Source of the DNA: Torymus aiolomorphi
Lineage: Eukaryota > Arthropoda > Insecta > Hymenoptera > Torymidae
DNA: 64,000 nt
Assembly (NCBI GenBank): GCA_036365515.1
Contig: CM070875.1
Span: forward strand, 6,483,001 to 6,547,000
Reading direction: 5' to 3'
Shown here: one piece after another, positions 24,067 to 38,257 of the stretch
Position numbering within the stretch: the first letter of the stretch is position 1
How the letters are laid out: the number at the start of each line of letters is the position of its first letter
Notes under the pieces: model-generated
Databases searched by the model: none
What the model saw: only the letters and a program-made list of their open reading frames with translations
Told to the model about the DNA's origin: nothing
Translations under genes and position numbers: made by a program

Positions 24067-24262
24067 CTCGACTTGAGATCCGTGTACGCTGGTGCAGCTG
24101 CTTCGAGTGTAGAAAGAAAAGAGATCGGTAGCGCGGCAGCACTACTATAGCCTCTCTTGCACAAGGTTGAGGTAGTTAAAAATACCAGCGTCGTCGTCGC
24201 CAAAATCAACGTTTCTACACCTCCGCTCCCGTCTAAATACTGCACGATCGGGGGTATATATC
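24067..24262 (-). promoter_or_regulatory. Candidate TATA promoter and non-coding leader exon of transporter
   Basis: On the - strand a TATATA box (24260-24255) is followed downstream by about 165 nt without a good ATG context, then a strong donor CGA|GTAAGTA (intron would begin at 24066). It could splice to the acceptor at 16198, just before the transporter ATG, giving a 5'UTR intron of about 7.9 kb. The model rests only on splice-site and TATA matches; other leader exons are possible. Confidence 0.35.
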
Positions 24263-24650
24263 ACTGCCGATCGACGGACTGCAGCACGTCCGTCGGAAAA
24301 ACACACCTCTCCTCTGCTGTCGATCGGCGGGTCACAGCTCTCCTCGATGACGAGTGAGGGGGAGAGAACAAAAAATTAACTCGAATGAAAGCACGTGTAA
24401 TGTATATACAATCGGCTCTGCTCGCACAGCTGCGCCTGCGCGCCGAAATCGAGTACGTATATATAAGTAAGTACGAGGGAGAGAGAGAGAACGAGCCGAA
24501 CGCTGCAGAGATGCGGCTACATACCGAGGAGCGCGCGCACGCACGAGTCTCTCTCCGGGGCGAAAAATCGACTGGTTCGCCGGCCCGATTGCTGCTGGGG
24601 CTTTATAAGCTTCGGAGAGGCGCTACCGCCGCAGCTGCGACGCCGTCTCC

Positions 24651-24752
24651 TCTCTCTCTCCCTCTCTCGTCCTCTCTCTCTCTCTCTCTTCCTAGAGGCG
24701 CTTTATTATCGAGCAGCTGCAGCGCGCTATCTCTCCCCCTCTCTCACTATCC

Positions 24753-24786
<34 letters not shown>

Positions 24787-24846
24787 CTCTCTTCTGCGAG
24801 AGAGGGAACAGCCAAAAACCGGAATCGGCTGGGGGTAGACGAGTGG

Positions 24847-24892
<46 letters not shown>

Positions 24893-24893
24893 A
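24651..24893. repeat. CT-rich then GA-rich tract
   Basis: Interrupted CT repeats, including an unbroken (CT)16 at 24753-24784, are followed ~65 bp later by an unbroken GA run at 24849-24883. The two tracts are mutually complementary and can form a hairpin. GA-rich elements near insect promoters can bind GAGA-type factors. A long Ser/Leu/Arg/Glu-rich open frame here is a repeat artefact. Confidence 0.85.
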
Positions 24894-26246
24894 GAGCTAC
24901 CTGCAGGATCGAGATGAGGGATCGGTTCGTTGGCAGAATATGCGGTATTTGCAGGTATGGTGGGCGAATAGTAAACTAATAACGTTTGTGGAATTGTTTA
25001 AAGAAGGTATAGATTGTTACCGAAGAGGGACGGAAAAAAATCGGTTAGTCAAAGAGATTCGGATTTTTTGGATCGATGGCTGATTTGAATAATTATCAAA
25101 TAATTTAGTCTTAATTGAAGTTATGAAACTGAATGTTATTGGCGTCAGTTATTAGAATCATATGATGAATGATTTGCCGGGCGTGAAAAAACAAAAGTAC
25201 TGTCCGGTATTGGTTAATAATAAAAATAAATGATGGGTATTGTATTGCATATCATGTGAAAAATATTCGAACCTTTTTAAAAGTGTAGTTTGTACGAAGT
25301 AATAACCAAAATTTAAACATATAATTATTTGTTAATTTAGTTGCATGTATTTTCGCAAAATGTAAGTAAAACTCTGTTTTATTCAACCAAAAATGCTTGA
25401 TTCCTCTATAAAATGAGTAGAAAAATGCTTTCGAATGTAACAAATTCCATTGTCCAAGCATCTTAAGCAAGCGTGCTAACGGTTATTTTATATATGCCAT
25501 GTATATAGGAAAAAGGCAATTATAAATGTTGCATCGTAACACGTGGATCCATAAGATCCAAAAATAAATAAAATATGCATTTAATTATATATGCCAAGCA
25601 TATTTCTATTAGTTTTTTTAAGTATAAGCTATTTTATTTTATTACTCATTAAATTGTAAAATTTTGCGAGCATACATTAATTTATGTAAACGCAATAATC
25701 GAACATTTTTGTTCTAGCTTAGATGACTCCGAACTTATAACGTATCGGAAATAAGTTGTTAAAAAATTGAACAACACAAGAATATTATATCATACAAAGA
25801 GAAAAAGAATCAGAGAAAAAAGTACTGTTTTGTAATAACTCAGCTGTGTGTTTATTATGAGCCTGAGCCGCTAAAAAATTTCTTTGCAAGATACTAAAGT
25901 TTTCTATGTATGACGGAAAATTGTTTTATAATTGTATAGGAAAAATTACTGCACCTAATAATTATCCTTTTGCGTACTCGCTTTTCTCAACAAAGTTCTC
26001 TGCATCTCACAAATGGTGCTTTAAAACTTATAAAAACACACTAAGAATTATACAACCTAATTTTTCTATAAAACATAACAAAAGTATTTGCTTCCCAAAA
26101 ATTTTATTTTATCGCACAGTTGTGTAAAAAATAGTTACACAGGTATAGTTAAAAACCTCGAACTTTCTAAACGATAAGTATCAATGGGGCAGAAAAGTTT
26201 TCTCTCTTCGTGCAATCCCTCTGCGCTTTCAATTTGTTCCCCTACC

Positions 26247-26340
26247 CTGGTAGAAAATTAACTATAAGTTGGCCAGAATATGCTTAACCAGCATATGGCT
26301 TAGCCATATTCTGGCCAACTTATGATTAATTTTCTACCAG
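26247..26340. repeat. 94 bp MITE-like foldback (CTGGTAGAAAATTAA ends)
   Basis: 36 bp inverted ends with two mismatches begin CTGGTAGAAAATTAA and continue through TAAGTTGGCCAGAATATG. A 22 bp centre contains CATATG. The same terminal sequence begins the repeats at 38007 and, with one change, 34111. Confidence 0.85.
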
Positions 26341-29300
26341 TGTAAAGGCCAAATTCACCGTCTAAATCGACGACCCTTAAGTGCACTTACAATAATGATC
26401 AGATAGGAATCTGTTAATAGCATAGATAGAGATTTCTGCTTAATAAGTCGCTCAATAGTGTCGCCGATGATGTGATCTCTACGACTTTCACCGAGTGGGC
26501 GTGCGAAATCGCGCTGAATACATCAATGCCTAGGTGTGACAGGTTGTCAATAGCGGGGTGTGTTTGTCCATGCATTACACGCTTTTTTTTCTCAAAGCAA
26601 TGATGTAACATGCATGTCGACGATATATATCTGTAAGGTGACAGAATTAGTTGTGAATTATGAGTGGGATTGGTCGTGTCAAGTGCCGCGATTATAATGC
26701 AATTTGTTTGAAGTTTGTGCCTAATTAGCGAAATCTGTAGTTTGGCTAACACAAAGGCAAGATTGGTCGTCAAAATAATTTAGGCTTCGCGATATCATTA
26801 AGACAAATGGAAGTTTTAATGTATTTTGGGCCCTTTGCACTAATGATTGCACTTAAGATTCTCAAAAATGAATCTTCGATAAGATAAATTAAACTAAACT
26901 CCTAGAATCTAGCAACAGTAACAACACTACTTAAGTCGTATATTATCTTCCCAAATAGCTAAAAAATTGTCAATCATTTATCAAAACGAGCTTTACAAAC
27001 GCTTCATTAAAAATTCGTCATTTCTAATCTGGAAATCGGCAAGGAAATCATAACGAGCGCGCAAGAACATCATCCGCGCTAGACACGCAAAGATTGCACA
27101 ATGAGGCGTCAAGTTCAGCTTTTTGCCGATGAATCGACGACGGCGTCGGCCTTTCATTAGCAGGTCATTTGCGCGAATGAAGAAATTCCCACGCTTAGAG
27201 CGAACACGTCACCATTTTCCACTCGATGCACATGTAAAAGGAATCGGGAAAAAGTCGCGTATCCCAGTGTTTTCTTTCTTCTAGCATGTCAACGTTATGC
27301 TGACCGATACCGATCGGATCATATTGCAGATCTTTTTCATTCATGTTTTTCTGCCAATCTCGCACTCGCTATACAATTGTGTTGCGTGAAAACTGAGGTT
27401 TTGTTTTATTTTGTAATAATACGTGCTGTTCATTCTTCTTGTATCTCTTTTACGAGTATATATTTATATAATTTATACAATATTTGAAAATCATAAATGG
27501 AACCGTTTATTACAATAATAATTTAAAACTCAGCGAATAATATACATTTTAGCTATTTCGGCGTAAATTCATCCACCCCGCGTATGGAAACGTCATCAAA
27601 ACCATATCATGGGATAATTATAAAAAACTCCCCGCATTTAATTAAGATCCTGTGACGCGTGAGAGATAATGTTGAGAGCTTTTTCCTAGACGACAGGTAT
27701 CTGCAATTGATCGTTAATTAAGAGGTCGTCTCAGCGTGCGCGTCTAGATTTCCCGTGACACACTTGTCACATATATCGACGTCATCTTTACCTCAATCGG
27801 GAAAAATTCACCGCGACACATGTTGTACTTTTGGCGGCTATTTTTAAGTTTGGATCGTCGCAGATATATTTTCATATGAATTTATCGCTTGAGGAAAGCT
27901 TTTCATTAATTATCGTTATTTAGGATGTACTGAGTGTGAAAGCCAATGGAATATATATCGCTATCTTTAGACTCGCACCCGCTGGTGCGCGAAGATGTTT
28001 ATTTTTAATTGAGATTGATTGCAACGCGTTTATATCAAAACATTCTGTTTACTTATTAATAATGATGCTTCGCCGTATATATATGTCGTCATCTGGTTAA
28101 AAAATAATTAATATGGCTTTCATTAGGCGTTAATCTCTTCGTAATAAGATGGCTTTTGATTCTATTGTGAATGACGTCAGTGGGTCAATAGCACGACGAG
28201 AATTTCGCGCGATAATCAAATTATTCTGAATCAGCGCGCAGCGGAAAAATTCGAGATCCAGCGAGTTTGGAGAGCAAATATTTTTGGGGTTATTTGTCGG
28301 ATTTATTTCGGTTAGAGTTGAAATCCCGAGGCGAAATTGCGTAAGAGCCGGGAAATGTGCGCTGGCAATTGCAAAAGTGTTATCGCGCGGTCTATTCCCC
28401 GATAGATGAAGATTCATTGATCTGTCTCGCGAGGCAATAAGTGATCTAACCGCGTTAAGAACTTTATATTGAATGATTTATTAGATTGTGGTATCGATAT
28501 TCAATTTATGTTGCACGCTAGATCGGTTTCTAGATCTGTTTTGTTTTCTTTTTTACCTTATTGAACAATGATTGACCGAGACGGTTGATATAAATATTAT
28601 TTTCTCGCATTTACATCCGTGATATATACAAACAACAATTCAATTTAACAAATCATTGCCCAGGCGAAAGTAATTTGAAAAATCTCATTGCAGAGCATTG
28701 CTTCTTGTTATGCTAAAAGGGGCAATTACTTATATCTTTAGCATTGTCAACTCTAATTACAATAGAGATTAATAACGTACTATTAGTTTCCGAGGAACAA
28801 TAATTATAAAAATAATCTGGAATATATTTAGACAGCGATAAGGGACAATGCGGGGCTAAATAATGCCATAGATAAGAGCATGTTTGCATTATTTACGACT
28901 ATACCATACCTATTGTGCACGCGCTTTGCAACGATTTATTTTAAATACAATGGCTACTCATTCGCTAAAAAATTAAAACGTTGTTATGGAAGCTAAACGA
29001 CAGATAGCAAATTCAAAAACTATTTAAAAATTCGTAATAAAGATCAAATTGATCAGTCCTATAACTACATTGCAAGCAAAAACAAATCGATTTAAACCAT
29101 ACAAGCCGAAATTCTTAATAAACTCAGCCTGTCACCCAAAAACCTTCGTCCTCCAACTGATATTAATTACTCATTAAGCAGCCTCGCACACGCATTGCTT
29201 CATTATACATATGAGTAATTCCGCGGTACTTTTCAAATTCGAGTTACTCTTTGATATCTTTAGATATATTCACTACATGGAATTCTGTGCAGGTTACAAT

Positions 29301-29711
29301 TCTTAAATGGGGTTAGAAGAACACCATCTTGGTACCAAAACCCACTTTAGAATCGTACAAATTACGTATGGTAAGGAGAAAGACTAAAATTAAAGGCATA
29401 CTCAAGTGGTACTCGTACAAATTATTATCTTCTTTATGCGATTAAAAAAATGGCTTTCTCTAAATGATTTGAAAAAAGTTTTTTCACAACTGTTTTAGCA
29501 TGTACTTAAAAGAAGTCAACTACAGATGTGTGCCTATTAATAAACGACTTACATAATGAGTTATTTAAGGGTTACCAGATTTTTGCAAATATTGAATTTT
29601 TTCCTGTATACTGCTTTTTAAAAAATGGCTTTGCATTTTTCTAGGTCTTTATAATGAAAAAACCTTTATTTTAGCATAACAAATAATATGATTTGTTACT
29701 CATCAGTGTGT

Positions 29712-29786
29712 CGCTTATAGAATTTATTTTACATTACTTTTACTTTTTATTTATTTTTTCGCTTATAGAATTTATTTTACATTACT
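29712..29786 (+). repeat. Short tandem duplication
   Basis: Two copies of a ~27 bp segment (CGCTTATAGAATTTATTTTA...CATTACT) separated by about 20 bp. No other significance seen. Confidence 0.7.
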
Positions 29787-32700
29787 AATTACTTGAATGA
29801 CGTTATTAAAAACGAAACTCGTTTTAAAAAACACAATTAATTGCTGGCACACTGACAAAGTCAATGAAAAATAACTTTTCTGTGGCGAGATCGATACATT
29901 TTATCCCTCACAAAAACATATACCGCATGTCGAAATAAGCAAGTAAGTAGTTTTTCACTTACTATATAAAAACCGATAACTTTTATAGAGAAAAGATTAT
30001 TACGAAATACTAGATGTTCCGATAGGTTTCATATGAGTTATCCGGTAAAAAAAATGGCTGTGAAAAAAAAGGAGTAACGCTACCGCTTTTGCACTATTTA
30101 AGGTCTAGAAAGGAAGCAAAAAGATCATACGAAAGTGTGCTCTTAATTTCTTTTTTCAATTTCGCTCTAGCTCAAATTTGAAAAGTTTGGCGGAATTACT
30201 CATATATAACAAATTTTCCTCTGTCTCATTTTGTATACCTCCTTAATCATGAGCTCCGCTAAAAAATGAAGATCAACTACAAACATATAAATAACAAACA
30301 AACCGTGTAAGAATTAATCCACTTTTTGCTACACTCTTAGCAAGCGATAACGATCCTAGAAAACATCGCTCACACCTCGAATTAGTAAATTGTTATATTC
30401 ACGCGCCCCTCGTGAATATTCACGCGGCTGCTCGCGCAGACGAAAAGAAAAAAAATGAGTGTATTAAGGAGAACATTTTCACGGACATTTCGATATGCAA
30501 ATAGCGCAATAATAAGCGTAACACCTCCGACGCGACAAACACATCGCAGAGTTGTGCGCACTTGTGGGAGAGCGAGCCTCCGCGCTATAGAGGCCGCGTG
30601 CGGGCTGTGCGATTATATTATTAGAAACGTTAAAAATACGGAGTAGGAAGCTAGAGCGGAGATGGCGAGAAAAACGGAGGCTTGTTTGCATCTCGTTTGC
30701 TGATTCGCTCAAGGTGGTCCGCAGTCTTCAATTTTGCGACGTCGTCGTGATGTGGATATCGTACGACGTATATATGGGAGGCTCGCTCGCATATATATTA
30801 TAAGAGAGTTTCGCTGACTTCTCATCCGTTAACGGCGATAACTGTAGTTTCAAGTTCATTGAAGGTAACGCTGATAACGACTGGGCGGAGGTACTGGCAA
30901 ATGACATATCAGCAGTTTTGTGATCCTCGGATGTTTGTGTTTCTTTTTGACCATATTTGCTTCGTTTAAATGTAGTTGTTTGGAATGAAATAATAATTAT
31001 ATATTTTCTTATTACGTTATTCGATGATTATTTGGAATAATAATAACACTTTTATTGTCATTTACGTAGACAAGGTGTGGATTCGATAATTATGCTGTAT
31101 AATAATTTTTATTATTATTTGTGTAAGGCAGCTAAATAAATCTAGTCATTGGGTACGGTATTGCATGAAAATTGTATTTTTTATCATTTTTTTGTTATAA
31201 GTTAAATAAACATGGCGTATATTATTTTAAGAAATTAATCAGTAGCATTATAAATATTATATTTAGTCTCAATGTTGCTCTAAGCTTTATGCTGAAATTG
31301 AAATTTATCACGGTAACGTTTTCATTGCTTCAGAAGAATTCGAATATGTGATATTTGTACAGATTAAATAAACTTTATCAAATGAACATTTCGGAGTTTT
31401 TGCGTATATAGTACAATGTATATAGAACAAAATGTTTTCGATTTATTTATTTTTTTGCATTTTATATATTAATTGTATTCGTAGCATTTGAATAACTTTT
31501 AAATTTTATTGAAATACAAATTATTTTACGTAATATTATTACGTAGGAAATATAATTTGTTTTCATTTCGTTCACAATTATGATTATTGAATTTTTAATA
31601 GTGATATTAACTTATAGGGGATTAAAATATTCGATCTCAGAGATAAATGTTTCAAATAAGTATGTTAAAGTTTTGTTGATTTGGCATAGCAAATTTTTAA
31701 TGACTTTCGACTTAGAAGGTCTTGCATAATTAGAGAAATGTGCCAGATGTCATCATTATATAAGAAACTATTAATTGTTCATTAAAAACAAATTAAATGT
31801 ACACGACCACGTAAGAATTTATAGCTTCTAAATTCCTACTTTAGTCACGTGTTTTCCAAAATCTTGATCTGAAGAAAACAAAGCTAAATTTCACAGAAAT
31901 ATATTTGTGGGAAATTAAAAACTCATTAAAATTTGAGCCTACACTAGTAGAACTAAAAATAAATAAATTATAAATTGACTAACATTAAAGATATCCAGTA
32001 TAAACTACATAAATCGATCCGTTAAAAAATAGCTTATTGACGATATCGCATTCATCATCGACATAATATAACACACATAATTATCATTTCATAGTTTAAT
32101 ACAGAATAACTCTAGGCATACATCGTCAAACTACGAAATCCCCACTCGTCACAGGCTACAAACAACAAGGCATTTTTTATTCTGAACTAAATCTAAAACT
32201 TTTGTCCAAAATTGACGCTACTCTGTGCACGTATAAGTATACATACATATACACGCATTACAGCGACGACGGAGACGACGATCCGCGCAGCAAAGCCTCA
32301 AAGCTCGTAAAAACTTTCCTCTCGCCAGCGTACTCCGCGGCCTAACTTTCCGAGCGATGTTGTTGCGGTTTTCCCCTCTCTCTCTCTTTCTCTCTTTTAC
32401 TCTCCACCCGTCGTTAAGAGCCTCGTAGACGTAAGTACGCGCGTCGCGCAAAATATACGAGTTCGCGCGATGGGTTTTTATTGCGCTCGAATTGACGCGC
32501 CGCGCTATGAATCTTAGTTAAAACGCCCGCGAGATTCGCGAAAGGAACTTTAACGAATAATCGAAGGAGGGGAAAATCGCGATTTTTCCGCGCGGAGCCA
32601 GAGATGAGGCCAATATTTATGATGACCGTGACTCCGATTCACAGTGCTCACGGATTGAGTTGTATCGTGTGATTTTCAGTGAATAAATTTTCTAGAATTC

Positions 32701-34110
32701 GTTTGATTTTGTGCGAATAATCGGTGGTACGCAGGACATCGGTAAATTTGTTTCTAAAGAGCGAAGATTTGTGAGGACAGCGGTGAGCTGGGAAAATGAA
32801 TGGAGATGCATGCCACAGGACGCGGTTAATTTTCACCGATGGTCTATTTGAAGGTAACTAAACAAATGTGTCTGCTAAAGCGAATTGTAATGGTATTTTA
32901 CCTTGATGGATTTAAGCTGTCTGAATAGAACGTTAAATTAAATTACTTTCTTTTTTTGCTATACTTAATTATAACCAGTATAGCTTTGTTCGAGTGTTCC
33001 GATAAGGATATATGAATTATTGATGAATTTGTGGGTTTAAATGAAGTAAATTAATTATGGTTATAGTTATATTAATTTATTGCAGGAACAAATAAGCTAG
33101 ATAGTAATTAATGCTATTTATCAATATTAATAAATCGTATTATATACTAAATATGTAATCATTGTATATACATATAATATTTCATACTAACGCAAGCACT
33201 AATACAAACACACTGACATGTGGCTATAAAAAAACCTTATTTTAATTATGTATATCGATCCGACGTAAATCTAGATAGTTTCGAAGTAAATTTACATTAA
33301 ACAAATTTTCCTGTTTTCTTATCTACGTTGTTTTTTTTTTTTGTTAAAGAACATCTGTGTTAAGAAGATAAATAAATCATAAAATTTCAACTGCAAATAA
33401 TCGCTCGCCAAATCTCAATAGGCTACAAACTACATTTGCACAAATTTTTATTTCAGTGAGCAATCTGTCGAAATTTCTTCTTGGAAACCCCTAATTCTTA
33501 ACCAAACACGCGGCTTTCGCACTCGTCGCGTCTGCATTCCGAGCTTGAATGAAACTTTTATCCGCCTGCTATCGGCCACTAGGGAGGAAATACTTTTCTG
33601 ATCTATTTCACCGAGTGCGCGGTGGAGAGCGCTGATAATAGATCTATCTATAAACGCTTTATTGATTCATATACGTTTGTCGTAACACTCTTGCAATTAT
33701 CTCGATTACGCTTTACGACCTCTCAATTATGATTCATTTAAAAGTGCTTTAATGCATTCAAATTACGGATTGAGAAATTCATCTCAATTTGTGAACAGCG
33801 CGTGGATACGTCAGATTCGCAGGATACATTTCAATATATATTTCAAATAATGTGAAGATTGAAGATTACATTAAATAAAACAGACGGTCAGTATTAATTT
33901 TTAATGAATTTATGTTACGCATTCTTTCATTGAAAAAGTGAATATCGATAAAATTACTTACTAAATCTCGTGTTTCACGCGATTAAAATTATGACGACGA
34001 ATCAAGTAAACGGTATATTTTATACTTTCAACTTTACCTTGATTTATTTATTTTATCTTTACTTTATTTCCCGTAATATATGTTTGCGTTGAACAATTGC
34101 GTCGATATCT

Positions 34111-34312
34111 CTGTTAGAAAATTAAGAATATTTTATAGCTATAACGTATTAAATAAATGGAAGTATTTTCAGCCAAAATAATGATACAATAGTAATATAA
34201 TTTATCTGAAAGTTTTACTTTTACTTACAATACTCATTTTAGGAAGTGTAAATATCATAATTTATTTCTGATAGGTACATAATGATGAAATAACAAACAA
34301 CGTACGGTTTTT
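34111..34312 (+). repeat. Dispersed repeat, copy 1 (truncated)
   Basis: About 200 bp that is recognisably the same sequence as 38007-38210 (shared landmarks AGAAAATTAAG, TATTTTATAGCTA, AAGTGTAAAT, GGTACATAAT). It starts CTGTTAGAAAATTAAG, a variant of the CTGGTAGAAAATTAA end. The far end seen in copy 2 is missing. Confidence 0.75.
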
Positions 34313-34707
34313 GTTTCAGATTCTGCGGGGGTGATTATAAACAAGGGCAATCTAACTGCCATAAATATTAATTATTTTAATTTAATTTGTAAGACTGTAA
34401 GACCGATGGAAAAATTCTTATCAGTTGATTAATACCGAACTATTGGCATATTTACACCAAGGTATACTCATCGCAATAAATCGAACGATCGCGACCGAAT
34501 CACACCCCCGCAATCGGTACTATATCGTCCTTCCACACGATCACCACACATTTACCGAGGGATTACCTGCATCGGCAAACGCTCGTGGCAATCCATACAT
34601 CGAGCGGAACGCGGCGGGCGCGAGGGGCAATAAAAAGGCTTTGTTGTGCGAGACCTCCCGCGCTGCGAAAAATTTATCTCTCTCTCACTCTCTCTAAATC
34701 GGTCTCT

Positions 34708-34720
34708 TATCTTATCAGTG
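34708..34720 (-). promoter_or_regulatory. Paired GATA motif
   Basis: The - strand reads CACTGATAAGATAAG, two GATAAG sites 5 bp apart, at the edge of a GC-richer island upstream of the transporter. GATA factors control many gut and excretory genes in insects. The target gene is unknown. Confidence 0.4.
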
Positions 34721-37483
34721 CAGCAGCGGCGCGACACCTTCCGTATTATCGGTAAGCACTTGCGGGAAGGGAGAAAATGCGTCCGAGCGGCGCGCTACAC
34801 GCGATTTGCCTATGGACGTGGGAATACGGATAGCTGGATGATGCGCTCGGTTTGGATATATAATAGTGATAATACACATGTGATAATGAAAAGTTAATTG
34901 TGAATGATGATGTGGAACTATCAATGTTTCTTGGGTTGCAGGGATTTTCGGTTTGTCGGTGTATGACTCGCGGGGATTGACGAAGATTTATTGGTTTTTT
35001 ACCGGCGCTTGTAAATTGTGTTTGCGACGAGAATTACTTTTGTGTATTTATTTAGTTAAGAATTAATTTCTTGCCGATGTAAGTGTGATATAGCAAGTTT
35101 ATAATATACGAATTACGAAATAATTCAAATAACCAAAATTAGCTTAGGCTTTTATATGTAAGAGAATTAATTTTGTTCAGTGGCTCGTGTACAAACTTTA
35201 TGGCAATATTTGCTCGAGATGTACTTAATCATCAATTATACGATATTAGCTCGCGTCGTTTCAGCATGAAGAGAGGAGAAAAAACAAAAATATTCAGTTA
35301 GCTGGGAATTTATGAATCGTGTAATTGTCATTCGGTTGTTTTTTGTCACACGTGTCGAAATCGCAAACTCACGATGCCGCGAAAAGTGTGAGTAACATGC
35401 GCTACATGTACATGTATAGATTTTGTTGACGTTGCTCGAGATAATTAAACTCTGTTTTGCTGTGATGGATTCTGAAAATTTTGCACCGCGATACAAATTG
35501 TTTCAGTTTTTTCGAAACGTCGAAGATGCTGGATTTTAGCGCGATGATTTGGTCTTTATTTCACAGAAATATAGATTATTGGCACGTGGCGGATACATTT
35601 TCAAAAAGCTTTTGCAGGAAATACTGGAAAAGAGATTAAAATGCATAATAATAGAGTATCAGTCTGTACATAAACTCCGCAAATTCTATGTTACCGATTA
35701 ACATTTCCATTAGTAGTACCTGTGAGCAATTTCGCAATTCGACATACATTTATCAATGTGCGTAAACAGCAACAATCGTGATAAAAATAAAAAAAGTATA
35801 GTAAAAGTCCTTTTAATTCCTAAACGGCACAAATGCAGGAACAAAAGTCACAAGTATAACTGAAAATACACTAAAACCGCATATATCTCAGCACTAATCC
35901 CCGTAAAATTTCTCAAACCGCACCAAGAACCATTCGTTTTTTTCCCACTTCGCATCTTAATCCGCGCTGGCATCTCGCGCAGCAAAATGATAATTTCCTT
36001 ATCCAACCTAGACGCGTCTACAGCGCTTGCTTATGTCCGTTCGCGTCACCACGTGCGCGCGCTTACAATTTTATGACGAAATTATGCGCGCGCTTTCAGG
36101 AAAATAAACCGCCGACCATTATTTCGAATATAAAATTAAATCCCGGGACCTTGAATGTCGCGCGCGCCACTGTGGCGGCGACGTCGACCTGAAAATCGCG
36201 TTTATCCTCAAAACCGCTGCACGCGCAAACGCACATATATAGGTACGTGTCACACACACACACACACACACACTCAATGTGCCCGATTGTCTATCAATTA
36301 TAATTCACCTGTGCGCGCGTCTCGACGGAAACACCGTTTTGTTTTCCTTTCGCACTTTTACGCAACAGCGCGGCGCGCTCGGGGGGGAAAATTCCTACGC
36401 TACAAAATTCGTCGTTCGCATATAATTGGAGTCCAGTCACCTATGTATCATCTTTTCTTTTCCGTGTACTCTCAGTGCAGTGATGCGCATTTTCCAAAGC
36501 CAATCGGGCGTAACGAACGTCCCGGCAAATGCGCTTCCGAGAAATTCCCCTATATAGCTTCGTCTCTGTAAGTATCTAAGGTAGCGAGAGGAATAGGAGA
36601 GGTGCGTTTTGCGAAAGGAAGCGGCGCAACTAGCGCGAAAGGGAATTAATTACCTTTGTTGAGGTCAGGCAAATAAGATGCTTTGTTGATTCGTGTACGT
36701 ACCGCGGAAGCCGATTACCGATGTTTTAACGAGATTAAGGATATTGTATTAATGATATTCGCAATCCGGTTACGGGTGTACTTGTACCTCTGTGCGATCA
36801 AATGTTACGTAAAAGTGATCTAGGAAAATGTTTCGTTGAATATAAAACATCTCTAATTGTCTAGTAAATTACAGTTTTTTGCAACTGAGTCCAGTAAAAA
36901 ATCGAAGAATGTCGATTATTCCGCGGAACATAGACGAAATTATAATTCACTTCGCGTTGCATATTCGTTAGCATAGAATTAATTCTGTTTAGCATTGTTC
37001 ACGTTGAGGTGTTCTTTTTCAATTAAATTAACTTTCGTATCTAGTAGTAAGTACCGTAAGTAAAGAATTTAGTTTTGTTTACTTTATGGATTGGGCTGAT
37101 TGATAATAAATTGAGCAAAGTTAAAATAAACGTAAGTTTTCGTAATTGTTTCCTTCAGCGAAAAAGTGCGGGATTTTCCTTCACTGGAAGCAAAGTAACT
37201 CTTAAGCTAATTAAGCCTTAACAAAAACACAAACAGTTAGTCACTTAGCTCTGAGAGACAAATTTTCCCTGAATCATCATTGCGATATCCTGATGCTGTT
37301 GCTATATATAACGCCTTTTTATATAGTATTGCCATAAGTATTAACGGTTTATTGTTGAAACGAATTCGTGTAAAAACCATAAATATTCAGGAAGTTTGTT
37401 TGCTTATATTATCATATCCAAACCTGATATACGAAATTCCCGGATATTTCTTTGACGATTTTCTTATGTCCCTAATAAAACAT

Positions 37484-37881
37484 AACGTTTAAAAAACGTT
37501 TTTAAAACGTGGTTTGAAACACTTTGTAACGTTTTTGAATAACCGTTTTAAAAACGTTTTTAAAACGTCGATAATGTGCGCTTTTTGAATCATTCGCACA
37601 TTTTTAAAACGTTTTAAGAACGTCTAAAAAATGTCTTTAAAACATTTTAAAACGTTTATTTGATGTAGCTAATTCTATAGTTCTTAGTTTTAGGAAACGT
37701 GTCAAAAACGTTTTTATGACGTTGCCTAAACTTGCCAAACTGACCCTTAAAACGTTTTAAAAACGTGCAAATGCTTTAAAAAGCGGACATTATCCACATG
37801 TTTAAAATGTCTTTAAAAAGTCTTTTGAAAAACGTTATAAAGTATTTCAAAGAACGTTTTAAAAACGTTTTTTAAACGTTT
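37484..37881. repeat. Foldback element built of AACGTTTT satellite units
   Basis: It begins AACGTTTAAAAAACGTTT and ends AAACGTTTTTTAAACGTT, a perfect 18 bp inversion. The interior is an array of degenerate AACGTTTTAA-type units with some unique spacer. It has the same architecture as 7612-8246 with a different unit. No coding capacity. Confidence 0.75.
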
Positions 37882-38006
37882 CGTTTCTAATACGGGTATT
37901 TTCACGAAAATTTGGCCATAATTTATAATAAGTAAAGCAATAAAGTAGCCCAATAGTATAGTCATCTTTTTTTTTTTATATTTACAAAGTAATTTTTCTA
38001 ATGTCT

Positions 38007-38257
38007 CTGGTAGAAAATTAAGCATATTTTATAGCTAACGTATTAATTAAATGAAAGCATTTTGAGCAAAAATCATAATGCAAAAATAATATAATTCATC
38101 TAAAAGTTCTACTATTAAATTTAAATACGTATTTTATGAAGTGTAAATGCCATAATTTGTTACGGATTGGTACATAATTATGAAATACAAGCAATGTTCG
38201 TTTTTAGCCATAAAATTAACTGAAAAATGGCTAGCTTCTGGTTAACATTTATACCAG
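38007..38257 (+). repeat. Dispersed repeat, copy 2 (MITE-like, complete)
   Basis: It begins CTGGTAGAAAATTAAGC and ends GGTTAACATTTATACCAG, whose reverse complement is a diverged match to the beginning. The interior matches 34111-34312. The ends place it in the same terminal-repeat family as 26247-26340. Confidence 0.7.

Noticed and set aside
24385..25083. 232-residue open frame rich in Ser/Leu and Arg/Glu
   Set aside because: Produced by CT and GA repeats; no domain and no splice signals linking it to other exons.
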